DNA from: JACQAP01 sp035548375
Lineage (GTDB): Bacteria; Pseudomonadota; Gammaproteobacteria; Burkholderiales; JACQAP01
DNA length: 64,000 nt
Assembly: GCA_035548375.1 (NCBI GenBank)
Contig: DASZTG010000071.1
Coordinates: 1 to 64,000 of the forward strand
Direction of reading: 5' to 3'
Part shown: one piece after another, positions 27,573-35,275 of the stretch
Numbering within the stretch: the stretch's first letter is position 1
Layout: each line of letters starts with the position of its first letter
The notes under the pieces: model-generated
Seen by the model: only the letters and a program-made list of their open reading frames with translations
The model's database searches: none
What the model was told of the DNA's origin: nothing
Made by a program: the position numbers and the translations under genes

Positions 27573-28763
27573 TTAGAACGTGTGCTTCAGGCCGACGTGC
27601 ACGACCTGGCCGGTGGAGCCGGGATTAGCCGGTCCGGTCTGGCCGGTCATTGCGTACGTACCACGGTCGTCGTTATCCATGCGCCCGTAGATGAATTGCA
27701 GTTGCGACTGCTTGGACAGGTTGTGGAAATAACCGATGGAGAACATCTTCGCACCGGTGTCGTTTTCCTTCTGGACGTTGGTCTTGCCGTCCTGAGCGAT
27801 GCCGATTTCCCCGCCGATATAACCGGAGGGCAGGTTGTACTTCGCCGCGAACCAGTAAGCATTGCGCTTCCACTCTTCGGCGATCCCGGCAGCGACACCG
27901 TCTTCCTTGTACTTCAATTGCTCATAACGGACATGCAGGCCCAGGTCGCCGATGGTATAGCCGGCGCCGATTTGTATGCCTGTGTCATCGGAACTGGTAC
28001 CGCCGCCGCCAGCAACGCCTGCGGCCGTAGTAATGAGGTCCAGACCAAACATGTCCTTGTGCTTTTCGAAGGCCAGGTCGACGTAGAACGGCGCAGCTTC
28101 GGGTTGGAATTTACCGCCAATCGAGAAAATGGTCGGGTTGATGCTTGGTGCGGCCGGCGCTGCTGCGGTCTTGTATGCGCTCAGCGTGTAATCCACTTCG
28201 AACGAGAAGCCGCTCCAGTTCGGGCTTTCATACCAGATCGTCTGTTCGGCGCGGCGATAGAAATCAACTTGCGGACCAGCGGAAGGGTTCTGGGTATTTT
28301 CAAACACCCTGCCTGCGCCGGGCGTGCCCAGCATGGAGAGGTTGCCGCCGGGGCCTGCCGCGCCGTCGAGCGGGTCAGCCGTGTACATCATGCGCTCGTA
28401 CACGTTTTCGTTGTTACCCATCTTGAACGCACCCCAGTTACCCGCGATACCGAGGAAGGAGTTGCGGTTCGTGATCGCGCCGGTGTTGCCCATTGCGCCC
28501 GGGGAGTCGCCCGCGACGTTCATCTGGTAGTGGAAGATGACCTTGTTGCCGCCGCCGATGTCGTCGACGGACTCGAGGTCAACGTGCGAATACGTTGCGC
28601 CGAAATGCGTGCCGCTGACGCCGGTGTTGCCGGCCACGGAACCAGCACTCGACTTTCCGTATTCCATGCCAAGGTTGATGGCGCCGCTCAGCGTAACTTC
28701 CGCCATCGCGGCCGGAGCGACGAACGCGCTCGCCACCGCTACTGCGATCAGACTCTTCTTCAT
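27573..28763 (-). CDS. General porin, Gram-negative trimeric (OmpC-like betaproteobacterial type)
   Basis: 396 aa outer-membrane beta-barrel of the Porin_4 type. A signal peptide (residues 1-21, MKKSLIAVAVASAFVAPAAM then AE) precedes VTLSGAINLGMEYGKS, the usual first strand. Alternating strands run to the end, and the last residue is phenylalanine (GLKHTF), the assembly signal for the BAM machinery. GGAGAT lies before the ATG. It is a stand-alone gene with its own terminator; its long 5' region suggests regulation. Substrate preference cannot be read from the sequence. Confidence 0.93.
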   Translation of the reverse strand: MKKSLIAVAVASAFVAPAAMAEVTLSGAINLGMEYGKSSAGSVAGNTGVSGTHFGATYSHVDLESVDDIGGGNKVIFHYQMNVAGDSPGAMGNTGAITNRNSFLGIAGNWGAFKMGNNENVYERMMYTADPLDGAAGPGGNLSMLGTPGAGRVFENTQNPSAGPQVDFYRRAEQTIWYESPNWSGFSFEVDYTLSAYKTAAAPAAPSINPTIFSIGGKFQPEAAPFYVDLAFEKHKDMFGLDLITTAAGVAGGGGTSSDDTGIQIGAGYTIGDLGLHVRYEQLKYKEDGVAAGIAEEWKRNAYWFAAKYNLPSGYIGGEIGIAQDGKTNVQKENDTGAKMFSIGYFHNLSKQSQLQFIYGRMDNDDRGTYAMTGQTGPANPGSTGQVVHVGLKHTF

Positions 28764-29075
28764 GCGATCTCCTTTTTTGAATTGGCTTGATCGGTCGGGC
28801 GCGTTAACTCGCCCTCCCTCCGGCACCGATTTCTTGCGCCGTGGATATAACCTCTCCCGGGAAAGAAAGAAGTTGCCGCGATTCTGCCAAAACGCAACAA
28901 AGGCGAGCAAGCGTTTTCTCCAGTGGGGAAGGGTGTTTTTCAGCTTTCTGTTGCACTCATACAACACCGCACCGCAACAAAAAGGCCGGCATTGGCAGGA
29001 ATGTCGGTTGATAAATTGAAACATGGAGTTATAGCGAAGAACTAAAGCAACTTCTGCAGCCGGGAAAGTTGCCCG
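28764..29075. other. Intergenic region between trpC and the porin gene
   Basis: About 310 nt without a gene; both flanking genes are on the minus strand. It should hold the porin promoter, but I find no hexamer pair with good spacing; TATAAC-like and TTATAT-like -10 candidates are present near 29030 and 28845 (minus strand) without matching -35 boxes. It includes the candidate trp terminator and a GTTGC...GCAAC inverted repeat near 28955-28985. The stretch is locally AT-richer than the genes. Confidence 0.6.
29041..29072 (-). terminator. Candidate terminator of the trp operon
   Basis: Just after the trpC stop, GCAACTT and AAGTTGC (29072-29066 and 29053-29047) form a 7-bp stem with a 12-nt loop, followed by TTTAGTT on the minus strand. 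The U-tract is poor. Confidence 0.4.
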
Positions 29076-29882
29076 CTAAATCGAAGGGATAGTCTTTCCA
29101 AAAAGCGCAGCGAGGGCTTCACCGGGATCCGCCGCTCGCATAAATGCCTCGCCAACCAGGAACGCCCCAACGCCCGCCGAGCGCATGCGCTCGACATCGC
29201 CGGGATTCAGGATGCCGCTTTCGGTCACGACGAGTCTGTCACTCGGGATATCCGCAAGAAGCCCAAGCGTCGTCTCCAGGTTGGTCTCGAAAGTCCGCAG
29301 GTTGCGATTGTTGATTCCCAGCAATGGTGTTCGCAATTTCAGCGCGCGCTGCAGTTCGGCGGAATCGTGCACTTCCACCAGAACCGCCATGCCGACATCC
29401 ATCGCAACGCCCTCCAGACGGGACATGGTTTCGTCGTCGAGGGCCGCGACAATCAACAGGATGCAATCCGCACCCATCGCCCGCGCTTCAAAAACCTGAT
29501 ACGCGTCGACCATGAAGTCCTTGCGCAGCACGGGGAGATCGCAACTCCTGCGAGCCTGTACCAGATAGTCTGCGGTGCCCTGGAAAAACTCTACGTCAGT
29601 AAGCACTGACAGGCATGCAGCGCCGTGCCGGGCATAGCTCCGTGCGATAGCTACCGGGTCGAAATTCGCCCGCAGCACCCCCTTGCTGGGGCTGGCTTTC
29701 TTGACTTCGGCGATGACCGCTGGGAGTCCGCGCGACATCTTGATTCGCAACGCCGCAACGAAATCGCGCGCCGGATCGGCATCACGCGCTTGCTTGCGCA
29801 GCGCATCCAGGGATCTCAATCGAGTTGCCTCGGCCACTTCGCGACGTTTCACCCGAACGATTTTTTCGAGGATATCGTCCAC
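29076..29882 (-). CDS. trpC: Indole-3-glycerol phosphate synthase
   Basis: Cyclises carboxyphenylaminodeoxyribulose phosphate to indole-3-glycerol phosphate in tryptophan synthesis. 268 aa, single-function (no fused TrpF). Family motifs include AEVKKASPSKGVLR, LRKDFMVDAYQV, LGINNRNLRTFE and VTESGI. It is the last gene of the trpE-G-D-C operon, 4 nt after trpD. trpF, trpB and trpA are not in the window, as is usual where the trp genes are split into two groups. Confidence 0.98.
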   Translation of the reverse strand: MDDILEKIVRVKRREVAEATRLRSLDALRKQARDADPARDFVAALRIKMSRGLPAVIAEVKKASPSKGVLRANFDPVAIARSYARHGAACLSVLTDVEFFQGTADYLVQARRSCDLPVLRKDFMVDAYQVFEARAMGADCILLIVAALDDETMSRLEGVAMDVGMAVLVEVHDSAELQRALKLRTPLLGINNRNLRTFETNLETTLGLLADIPSDRLVVTESGILNPGDVERMRSAGVGAFLVGEAFMRAADPGEALAALFGKTIPSI

Positions 29883-29886
29883 GCGC

Positions 29887-30915
29887 TCAGCTCGCCTTCA
29901 GATTCCGGGTAAAGGCGACGAACTGCTCGAGCCGGCTTTTCGCGGCGCCGCTGGCAATGGTCTCCAAAGCCTTGCGCACGCCGGCCTCATGGCTCGCTGC
30001 AAGCCCGGCCACGTAGATCGCGGCTCCTGCGTTCAATGCCAGCACGTCTCGCGCGGGCCCGGGCTGGTCCGACAACGCCGCCAGCAACATTTCCTTCGAT
30101 GCCGCACCGTCCTTGACCTGGATGTCCGAGAGCTTTCCGACCGGCAGGCCGAACTGCGTGGGATTGATCAGATATTCCTGGACTTCATCGCCCTTCAATT
30201 CCCCCACCAGCGTGTCCGCGGACGCGGAAATCTCATCCAGGCCGTCCATGCCGTACACCACCATGACGTGCCGGCTGCCGAGTCGTTGCAGCACGCGCGC
30301 CAGGATGCCGACCAGGTCCGGGTGGAACACGCCGATCAACTGGTTCGCGGCGCCCGCGGGATTGGTCAGCGGCCCGAGGATGTTGAAAAGCGTGCGCACA
30401 CCCAATTCTCGCCGCACCGGTGCCGCGTGCTTCATCGCGCTGTGATGATGCGGCGCGAACATGAATCCCACGCCGGTGTGCTCGATGCAGTTCGCGACTT
30501 CGGCCGGGCCCAGGTCCAGGTTGACGCCAAGCGCCTCGAGGATGTCGGCACTGCCCGACTTGCTGGACACGGACCGGCCGCCGTGCTTCGCGACCTTGGC
30601 GCCGGCCGCGGCGGCCACGAAGACCGTTGCCGTCGAAATATTGAACGTATGGGCGCTATCGCCACCGGTCCCGCAGGTGTCGAGCAGGTGATCGCGATCG
30701 GGCACTTCCACCTTGGTCGAGAACTCACGCATGACCTGGGCGGCCGCGGTGATCTCGCCGATCGTTTCCTTCTTGACGCGCAGGCCCGTGATGATCGCGG
30801 CGATCAAAGTGGGGGACATTTCGCCGCCCATGATCTGGCGCATGAGCGAGAGCATTTCGTCGTGGAAGATCTCCCGATGCTCGATGACGCGGACGAGGGC
30901 GTCTTGAGGGGTCAT
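29887..30915 (-). CDS. trpD: Anthranilate phosphoribosyltransferase
   Basis: Transfers the phosphoribosyl group of PRPP to anthranilate. 342 aa, single-function. The PRPP-binding glycine-rich loop is CGTGGDSAHTFNIST, and the KHGGRSVSSKSGSADILEAL motif follows; RRELGVRTLFNILGPLTNP is also intact. The start overlaps the trpG stop by 4 nt. It does not carry a fused glutaminase domain; that is the separate trpG upstream. Confidence 0.98.
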   Translation of the reverse strand: MTPQDALVRVIEHREIFHDEMLSLMRQIMGGEMSPTLIAAIITGLRVKKETIGEITAAAQVMREFSTKVEVPDRDHLLDTCGTGGDSAHTFNISTATVFVAAAAGAKVAKHGGRSVSSKSGSADILEALGVNLDLGPAEVANCIEHTGVGFMFAPHHHSAMKHAAPVRRELGVRTLFNILGPLTNPAGAANQLIGVFHPDLVGILARVLQRLGSRHVMVVYGMDGLDEISASADTLVGELKGDEVQEYLINPTQFGLPVGKLSDIQVKDGAASKEMLLAALSDQPGPARDVLALNAGAAIYVAGLAASHEAGVRKALETIASGAAKSRLEQFVAFTRNLKAS

Positions 30916-31484
30916 GCGCGCGTCCCGTTGAGAAAGTTCGCAAGCAGGTCATGGCCGCGCTCGGTCAGGATGGACTCGGGATGGAACTGGACTCCCTCCA
31001 CCTGCAGCTGCTTGTGTCTTACGCCCATGATTTCCCCATCTTCGGTCCACGCGGTAACTTCCAGCACGTCCGGCAACGATTCGCGCTCGATGACCAGGGA
31101 ATGATAGCGCGTGGCGCACAGGGGATTGGGAAGTTCGCGGAACACGCCCTGGTTTCGATGCTCGATGTTGGAAACCTTGCCGTGCATGAGCTGTTTCGCA
31201 TGCACGATTCTTCCGCCGAAGGCCTGGCCGATGCTCTGATGGCCGAGGCATACGCCGAGCAGCGGAATCTTGCCGGCGAAGTGGCGTATGGCAGGTACGG
31301 AAACGCCGGCTTCATTGGGTGTGCATGGACCCGGCGAAACGACGATCCGCTCCGGGTTCATGGCGGCAATTTGCTCGATGCCGAGTTCGTCGTTGCGCAC
31401 GACTTTCACGTCTTCCCCAAGCTCGCCGAAATACTGCACGAGGTTATAGGTGAAGGAGTCATAGTTATCAATCATCAGCAGCAT
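30912..31484 (-). CDS. trpG: Anthranilate synthase glutamine amidotransferase component
   Basis: 190-aa class I glutaminase that feeds ammonia to TrpE; in many bacteria the same subunit also serves PabB in folate synthesis. The catalytic triad is visible as the nucleophile in GVCLGHQ (C79) and the later FHPES histidine and glutamate (about residues 168-170). The N-terminal MLLMIDNYDSFTYNLVQY is standard. GGGGAG precedes the ATG at 31484. The open frame continues upstream antisense through trpE, but homology begins here. It is 11 nt after trpE and overlaps trpD by 4 nt. Confidence 0.97.
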   Translation of the reverse strand: MLLMIDNYDSFTYNLVQYFGELGEDVKVVRNDELGIEQIAAMNPERIVVSPGPCTPNEAGVSVPAIRHFAGKIPLLGVCLGHQSIGQAFGGRIVHAKQLMHGKVSNIEHRNQGVFRELPNPLCATRYHSLVIERESLPDVLEVTAWTEDGEIMGVRHKQLQVEGVQFHPESILTERGHDLLANFLNGTRA

Positions 31485-31495
31485 GTTCGTCTCCC

Positions 31496-32971
31496 CTATC
31501 GAAGACCGCTGTTGAGGCCGGCCTGGGCCATTTCGGCGGCGCGCAGCAGGGCGCGCGCCTTGTTCTGCGTCTCCGTCCATTCGCTCTCCGGGACCGAATC
31601 GGCGACGATGCCGGCGCCGGCCTGGATGTAGAGCTTTCCTCCCCTGACGACCGCCGTCCGGATCGCAATGGCAAGGTCCATGTCGCCGTTGAATCCGAGA
31701 TAGCCTACGGCGCCGGAATAGATGCCGCGCTTGCTCGGCTCCAGCTCGTCGATGATTTCCATGGCGCGCACCTTGGGCGCGCCGCTCACGGTGCCGGCCG
31801 GGAAAGTGGCTTTGAGCACCGCCATGGCGTCCAGGCCTCTTTTCAGCGTGGCTTCGACGTTCGAGACGATATGCATTACATGGGAGTAGCGCTCGACGGT
31901 CATGTTCTCCGTGACCCGGACGCTGCCGACCTGCGCAACTCGGCCGACATCGTTGCGGCCGAGGTCCATCAGCATGACGTGCTCCGCCCTTTCCTTCGGG
32001 TCGGCCAGCAATTCCTCTTCGAGTGCCAAGTCCTGTTCGCGGGACGCGCCGCGCGGCCGTGTTCCCGCGATCGGCCTGACCGTCACGGCACCGCTTTCGA
32101 GGCGAACCAGGATTTCCGGCGACGCGCCGACGACCTGGAAATCCGCCATGTCGAAATAGAACATGTAGGGAGACGGGTTCAGCGCGCGCAATGCGCGATA
32201 CAGCGACAGCGCGGAGGTTCGAAACGGCAGGGACATGCGCTGGGACAGCACGACCTGCATGATGTCGCCGTCGGTGATGTAGCGCTTCGCGCGCTCGACG
32301 GCCGCGATGAAGGATTCGCGGCTGAATTCGTTTTCCGGCGGGGCCGCGGGGACCGGGGCTTCGGGCGGCACCACTACCGGCTGGCGCAGCATCCATAGCA
32401 GCTCCTGCAGGCGTTGCTGCGCATGCGCATAGGCACCAGGCACGCCAGGGTCCGCATAGACGACCAGGAACAGCTTCCCCGAAAGATTGTCGAGCACGAC
32501 AAGCTGCTCGGACAGCAGCAGCAGGATGTCGGGTGTCTGCAATGCGTCGGGCTTCGGAGCGCGCTCGAGCTTCTTTTCTATGTAGCGGACGGTCTCGTAG
32601 CCGAAGCAGCCCACCAGGCCGCCGAGGAAACGCGGCAAGCCGGGCAACGATGCCGCCTTGATGCGCGCATGACACGCGGAAACGAAATCCAGCGGATCGG
32701 CGTGCTCGGCCCTGCTGACGAGTTCACCTCGGCGATATTCGCTGCATGCATGCCCGCGGACTTCGAAGCGTGTTTCCGCGGGAAGCCCTATGAAGGAATA
32801 CCTGCCGAAGCGTTCACCGCCCTGCACGGATTCGAGCAGGTAGGAATACGGCTTGTTGGCGAGCTTGAGGTAGACGGAAAGCGGGGTGTCGAGATCCGCG
32901 AAGGTTTCGAGCACAACCGGGATGCGGTTGAACCCTTGCGCGGCAAGCTGCATGAATTCCTGCTCGGTCAT
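31496..32971 (-). CDS. trpE: Anthranilate synthase component I
   Basis: Converts chorismate to anthranilate with TrpG; 491 aa. The LLES element (residues 45-48, YSYLLESVQ) is part of the tryptophan feedback site, so end-product inhibition is expected. The C-terminal chorismate-binding region carries RPIAGTRPRG, LMDLGRNDVGRV and FPAGTVSGAPKVRAMEII. AGGAG lies 8 nt before the ATG. The leader peptide stop codon lies 48 nt upstream, with a candidate attenuator between. Confidence 0.98.
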   Translation of the reverse strand: MTEQEFMQLAAQGFNRIPVVLETFADLDTPLSVYLKLANKPYSYLLESVQGGERFGRYSFIGLPAETRFEVRGHACSEYRRGELVSRAEHADPLDFVSACHARIKAASLPGLPRFLGGLVGCFGYETVRYIEKKLERAPKPDALQTPDILLLLSEQLVVLDNLSGKLFLVVYADPGVPGAYAHAQQRLQELLWMLRQPVVVPPEAPVPAAPPENEFSRESFIAAVERAKRYITDGDIMQVVLSQRMSLPFRTSALSLYRALRALNPSPYMFYFDMADFQVVGASPEILVRLESGAVTVRPIAGTRPRGASREQDLALEEELLADPKERAEHVMLMDLGRNDVGRVAQVGSVRVTENMTVERYSHVMHIVSNVEATLKRGLDAMAVLKATFPAGTVSGAPKVRAMEIIDELEPSKRGIYSGAVGYLGFNGDMDLAIAIRTAVVRGGKLYIQAGAGIVADSVPESEWTETQNKARALLRAAEMAQAGLNSGLR

Positions 32972-32998
32972 GATGCACTCCTGAAACTTGAAAACGGG

Positions 32999-33061
32999 AA
33001 AAACGGAAACGACGTCGGATCAGACGCCACGCCAGGACGCGGATTGGCGCCACCAGCGCCA
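32999..33061 (-). promoter_or_regulatory. Candidate trp transcription attenuator
   Basis: Three mutually exclusive stems can be drawn on the minus strand. Stem 1:2 is TGGCGC (33061-33056) with GCGCCA (33050-33045) and contains the Trp codons. Stem 2:3 is GCGCCA with TGGCGT (33034-33029). Stem 3:4 is GTGGCGTC (33030-33023) with GACGTCGT (33016-33009), an 8-bp stem with three G.U pairs that runs into TTTCCGTTTTT. By the classical model, stalling at Trp codons favours 2:3 and blocks 3:4. The terminator stem is weak, so this is a prediction. Confidence 0.6.
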
Positions 33062-33109
33062 GCCGGCCAGGATTTCCAGCCCCAGGTTTTCGAGTTTCGA
33101 AGCGGTCAT
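33020..33109 (-). CDS. trpL: Tryptophan-rich trp leader peptide
   Basis: A 29-aa open frame, MTASKLENLGLEILAGWRWW then RQSASWRGV, with Trp at residues 17, 19, 20 and 26. Four Trp codons in ten, directly before trpE, is the hallmark of an attenuator leader peptide. Its ATG overlaps the gph stop (ATGA), so ribosomes finishing gph could restart on it; no separate strong ribosome site is seen. The stop is 48 nt before trpE. Without the attenuator reading it would be an unexplained short reading frame. Confidence 0.7.
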   Translation of the reverse strand: MTASKLENLGLEILAGWRWWRQSASWRGV

Positions 33110-33837
33110 GAATGCGGAATTCGGATGAGTCCAGGTAGATCGGAAAGCGCGGGTACTATAGCATCGCAATCCAGCTCTTGCACCGCCAGCGTCCCGCGGT
33201 AGCCGTAGGGCACGCAGAACACCGGGCAGCCTGCGGCACGCGCCGCCCCCGCGTCGACCGCCGAATCGCCGACCATAAGCAGTCGCGCGCAATCGATCCC
33301 GAATGCGTTTGCGGCATGGACAAGCGGCAAGGCGTCCGGCTTCTTCTTCGGCAAGCTGTCGCCGCTGAGGACGAGATCCAGGTAGCCGGTCATTTCCAGG
33401 CCGGCCAGCAAGGGTTCCGTAAATCGCGCTGGCTTGTTGGTCACGCAGGCCAGCCTGAATCCGCGATCGCGCAGTGTCTCCAGCGTTTCAATGGCCCCGG
33501 GAAACGGGTGCGAGGCCCGCGTCAGGATTTTTGCGTAGTGGGTGCGGAAGTCGCCCGCCGCACGCTCGAACTCGGATGCGTCGGGCTCGCCCTCCTGGCT
33601 ACCGGTCAACAACCGCTTGACGAGGCGATCGACGCCGTCGCCGATGTAGGCCCGGACAACGCCCTCCGGAACAGGCGCGCGACCCAATCCGTTCAGCATG
33701 CGGTTGGCGGACTCGTGCAGATCGGGCAGGGTTTCGACCATGGTGCCATCGAGGTCGAAGGCGACGGCCGCAACCTGCAGGGGGAAATCGATCGACGGGC
33801 GCCGCCAGATGCGGTCACCCGATTTTTCGGCGACCAT
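33106..33837 (-). CDS. gph: Phosphoglycolate phosphatase
   Basis: HAD-superfamily hydrolase that removes phosphoglycolate formed in DNA repair or by Rubisco. 243 aa from the chosen ATG 33837. The nucleophile motif FDLDGTMVE has D28 and D30; motif II is CVTNKP and motif III/IV is KKKPDALPL with MVGDSAVD. Homology begins near LQVAAVAFDLDG, so the first 20 residues are uncertain, and upstream ATGs fall in the repeat region. rpe-gph-trpEGDC is a standard betaproteobacterial order; the stop overlaps the leader peptide start. Confidence 0.94.
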   Translation of the reverse strand: MVAEKSGDRIWRRPSIDFPLQVAAVAFDLDGTMVETLPDLHESANRMLNGLGRAPVPEGVVRAYIGDGVDRLVKRLLTGSQEGEPDASEFERAAGDFRTHYAKILTRASHPFPGAIETLETLRDRGFRLACVTNKPARFTEPLLAGLEMTGYLDLVLSGDSLPKKKPDALPLVHAANAFGIDCARLLMVGDSAVDAGAARAAGCPVFCVPYGYRGTLAVQELDCDAIVPALSDLPGLIRIPHS

Positions 33838-33841
33838 CAGG

Positions 33842-33949
33842 TCAGGCTTTCGCGAGTTCCGCGCGCCGTCCATTTTTCGCGAGCTCCGCACATGTCATTT
33901 TTTCGCGAGCTCCGCACGCCTGTCATTTTTTCGCGAGCTCCGCTCGCAT
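33842..33949. repeat. Four tandem copies of the rpe 3' end (about 27-nt unit)
   Basis: On the plus strand, four units share the core TTTCGCGAGCTCCGC: 33842-33868 (most diverged, TTTCGCGAGTTCCGC), 33869-33894, 33895-33922 and 33923-33949. The last unit is the true end of rpe, which encodes RAELAKK and the stop. Unit lengths are 27, 26, 28 and 27 nt, so the extra copies do not keep a reading frame. They fill most of the rpe-gph spacer. Confidence 0.88.
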
Positions 33950-34582
33950 TGCACCGATCGTGACCTGGTAGTCGGGAGAATCGAAAATGGCCGAACCGGC
34001 GACAAAGGTGTCGGCACCCGCGCGCGCGATTTCCGCGATGTTGTCCACCTTGACGCCGCCGTCGATCTCCAGCCAGACGTCGCGGCCGGAATGGCGAATG
34101 CGCTCGCGCACGGCGCGCAGCTTTTCAAGGGCGACCGGAATGAATTTCTGGCCGCCGAAGCCGGGATTGACCGACATGACCAGCACGAGGTCGACCTTGT
34201 CCAAGGTGTAGTCCAGCCAGGAAAGCGGCGTGGCCGGATTGAGCACCAGCCCCGCTTTGCATCCGCATTCCTTGATCAGGCCTATCGTCCGGTCGACGTG
34301 ATCCGAGGCTTCCGGATGAAAGCTGATGATGTCGGCGCCGGCCCTGGCGAAATCGGGAACGATGCGATCGACCGGCTTCACCATGAGATGCACGTCGATC
34401 ACGGCCTTGGTCAGCGGCCGCAGGGCCGAGCAGACCATGGGACCGATCGTTAGGTTCGGCACGTAATGGTTGTCCATCACGTCGAAGTGCACCATGTCCG
34501 CTCCGGCCGCGACGACGGATTGCACTTCCTCTCCCAGTTTCGCGAAGTCGGCGGAGAGGATGCTCGGAGCGATGCGGTACAT
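33923..34582 (-). CDS. rpe: Ribulose-phosphate 3-epimerase
   Basis: Interconverts ribulose 5-phosphate and xylulose 5-phosphate in the pentose phosphate or Calvin pathways; 219 aa, TIM barrel. Motifs: APSILSADFAKLGEEV at the start, HFDVMDNHYVPNLTIGP, IDVHLMV, MSVNPGFGGQKFI and the phosphate-binding IDGGVKVDN. A TACAAT -10 candidate lies at 34616-34611 on the minus strand. Its last seven codons have been tandemly duplicated into the downstream spacer. Divergent from apaG. Confidence 0.97.
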   Translation of the reverse strand: MYRIAPSILSADFAKLGEEVQSVVAAGADMVHFDVMDNHYVPNLTIGPMVCSALRPLTKAVIDVHLMVKPVDRIVPDFARAGADIISFHPEASDHVDRTIGLIKECGCKAGLVLNPATPLSWLDYTLDKVDLVLVMSVNPGFGGQKFIPVALEKLRAVRERIRHSGRDVWLEIDGGVKVDNIAEIARAGADTFVAGSAIFDSPDYQVTIGAMRAELAKK

Positions 34583-34663
34583 GGCCAGGCCGGTTCGATA
34601 AGACCGCCGCATTGTACCGGTTTCGGCCTTGCCGCTCGGTGAGGTTTCGGGTCAAATGCGGCG

Positions 34664-35047
34664 GTGGCCGATCACAGGAAATACGACATCGCGGTAACCG
34701 CGAGATCCACCCATATTCCAGCGCAATCCGACGAGGCGAGCAGTCGTTATGCGTTTGCGTACACGGTCACCATCGTCAATATCGGCACCGTGTCGGCGCG
34801 GCTGGTTTCGCGCCACTGGATCATTACAGATGCCGACAATCACGTGCAGGAAGTGCGCGGCCTGGGTGTCCTGGGCGAGCAGCCGCTGCTAAGACCGAAG
34901 CAGCGCTACGAATACACCAGCTCCGCGACGATCGCGACGATCGTCGGCACGATGCGCGGCAGCTACCAGATGCTCGCCGAGGACGGCACGGCCTTCGACG
35001 CGGTCATCCCGGAATTCACGCTGAGCGTGCCGCGCGTGCTGCATTGA
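34664..35047 (+). CDS. apaG: ApaG (CorD) protein
   Basis: 127-aa protein with a single FN3-like beta-sandwich. Homologues affect cobalt and magnesium efflux or bind phosphate compounds, but the mechanism is unsettled. Family features are SRYAFAYTVTIVNIGTVSARL, SRHWIITDADN and the GxGxxG loop as GLGVLGEQP. It starts at GTG 34664 (VADHRKYDIAV); no strong ribosome site is seen, and the ATG at 34656 is out of frame. It is divergent from rpe across about 80 nt. No clean terminator follows, although a T-run lies just past 35095. Confidence 0.93.
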   Translation: MADHRKYDIAVTARSTHIPAQSDEASSRYAFAYTVTIVNIGTVSARLVSRHWIITDADNHVQEVRGLGVLGEQPLLRPKQRYEYTSSATIATIVGTMRGSYQMLAEDGTAFDAVIPEFTLSVPRVLH

Positions 35048-35092
35048 GCGCCGTGAATTCCGTCCGGCATGGCGCGGATCCTTCGCGGCCGC

Positions 35093-35203
35093 CTATTTTT
35101 TCTTTGTGTCGCCATCCCGGCTGCGCTTGCGCGGCATCGTCCACCAGATGATGAGGATGAAGAGCACGAGCGAGAGCACGGCCTCGAGTGCCAGCCAGAT
35201 CAC
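35093..35203 (-). CDS. Small single-pass membrane protein (36 aa)
   Basis: A GTG-started frame with GGAG 7 nt upstream. It encodes a hydrophobic span (WLALEAVLSLVLFILIIWW) followed by a strongly basic tail (PRKRSRDGDTKKK). Spacing, ribosome site and composition all look like a real membrane micro-protein, with the basic tail in the cytoplasm. It lies antisense in the apaG-mltA gap and I do not recognise a family. The alternative is chance, which the good ribosome site and TM-plus-basic layout argue against. Confidence 0.55.
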   Translation of the reverse strand: MIWLALEAVLSLVLFILIIWWTMPRKRSRDGDTKKK

Positions 35204-35275
35204 CGGGATGCTCCGGCCTGGCCGACTGGCGGCTTGCGACGCGCGCTGAAGCGGATATTCATGTCAGGCTTGCGA

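Noticed and set aside
35070..35104. apaG terminator at the T-run after 35095
   Set aside because: No convincing stem precedes the T-run, and the run is the reverse complement of the AAA codons of the small membrane protein.
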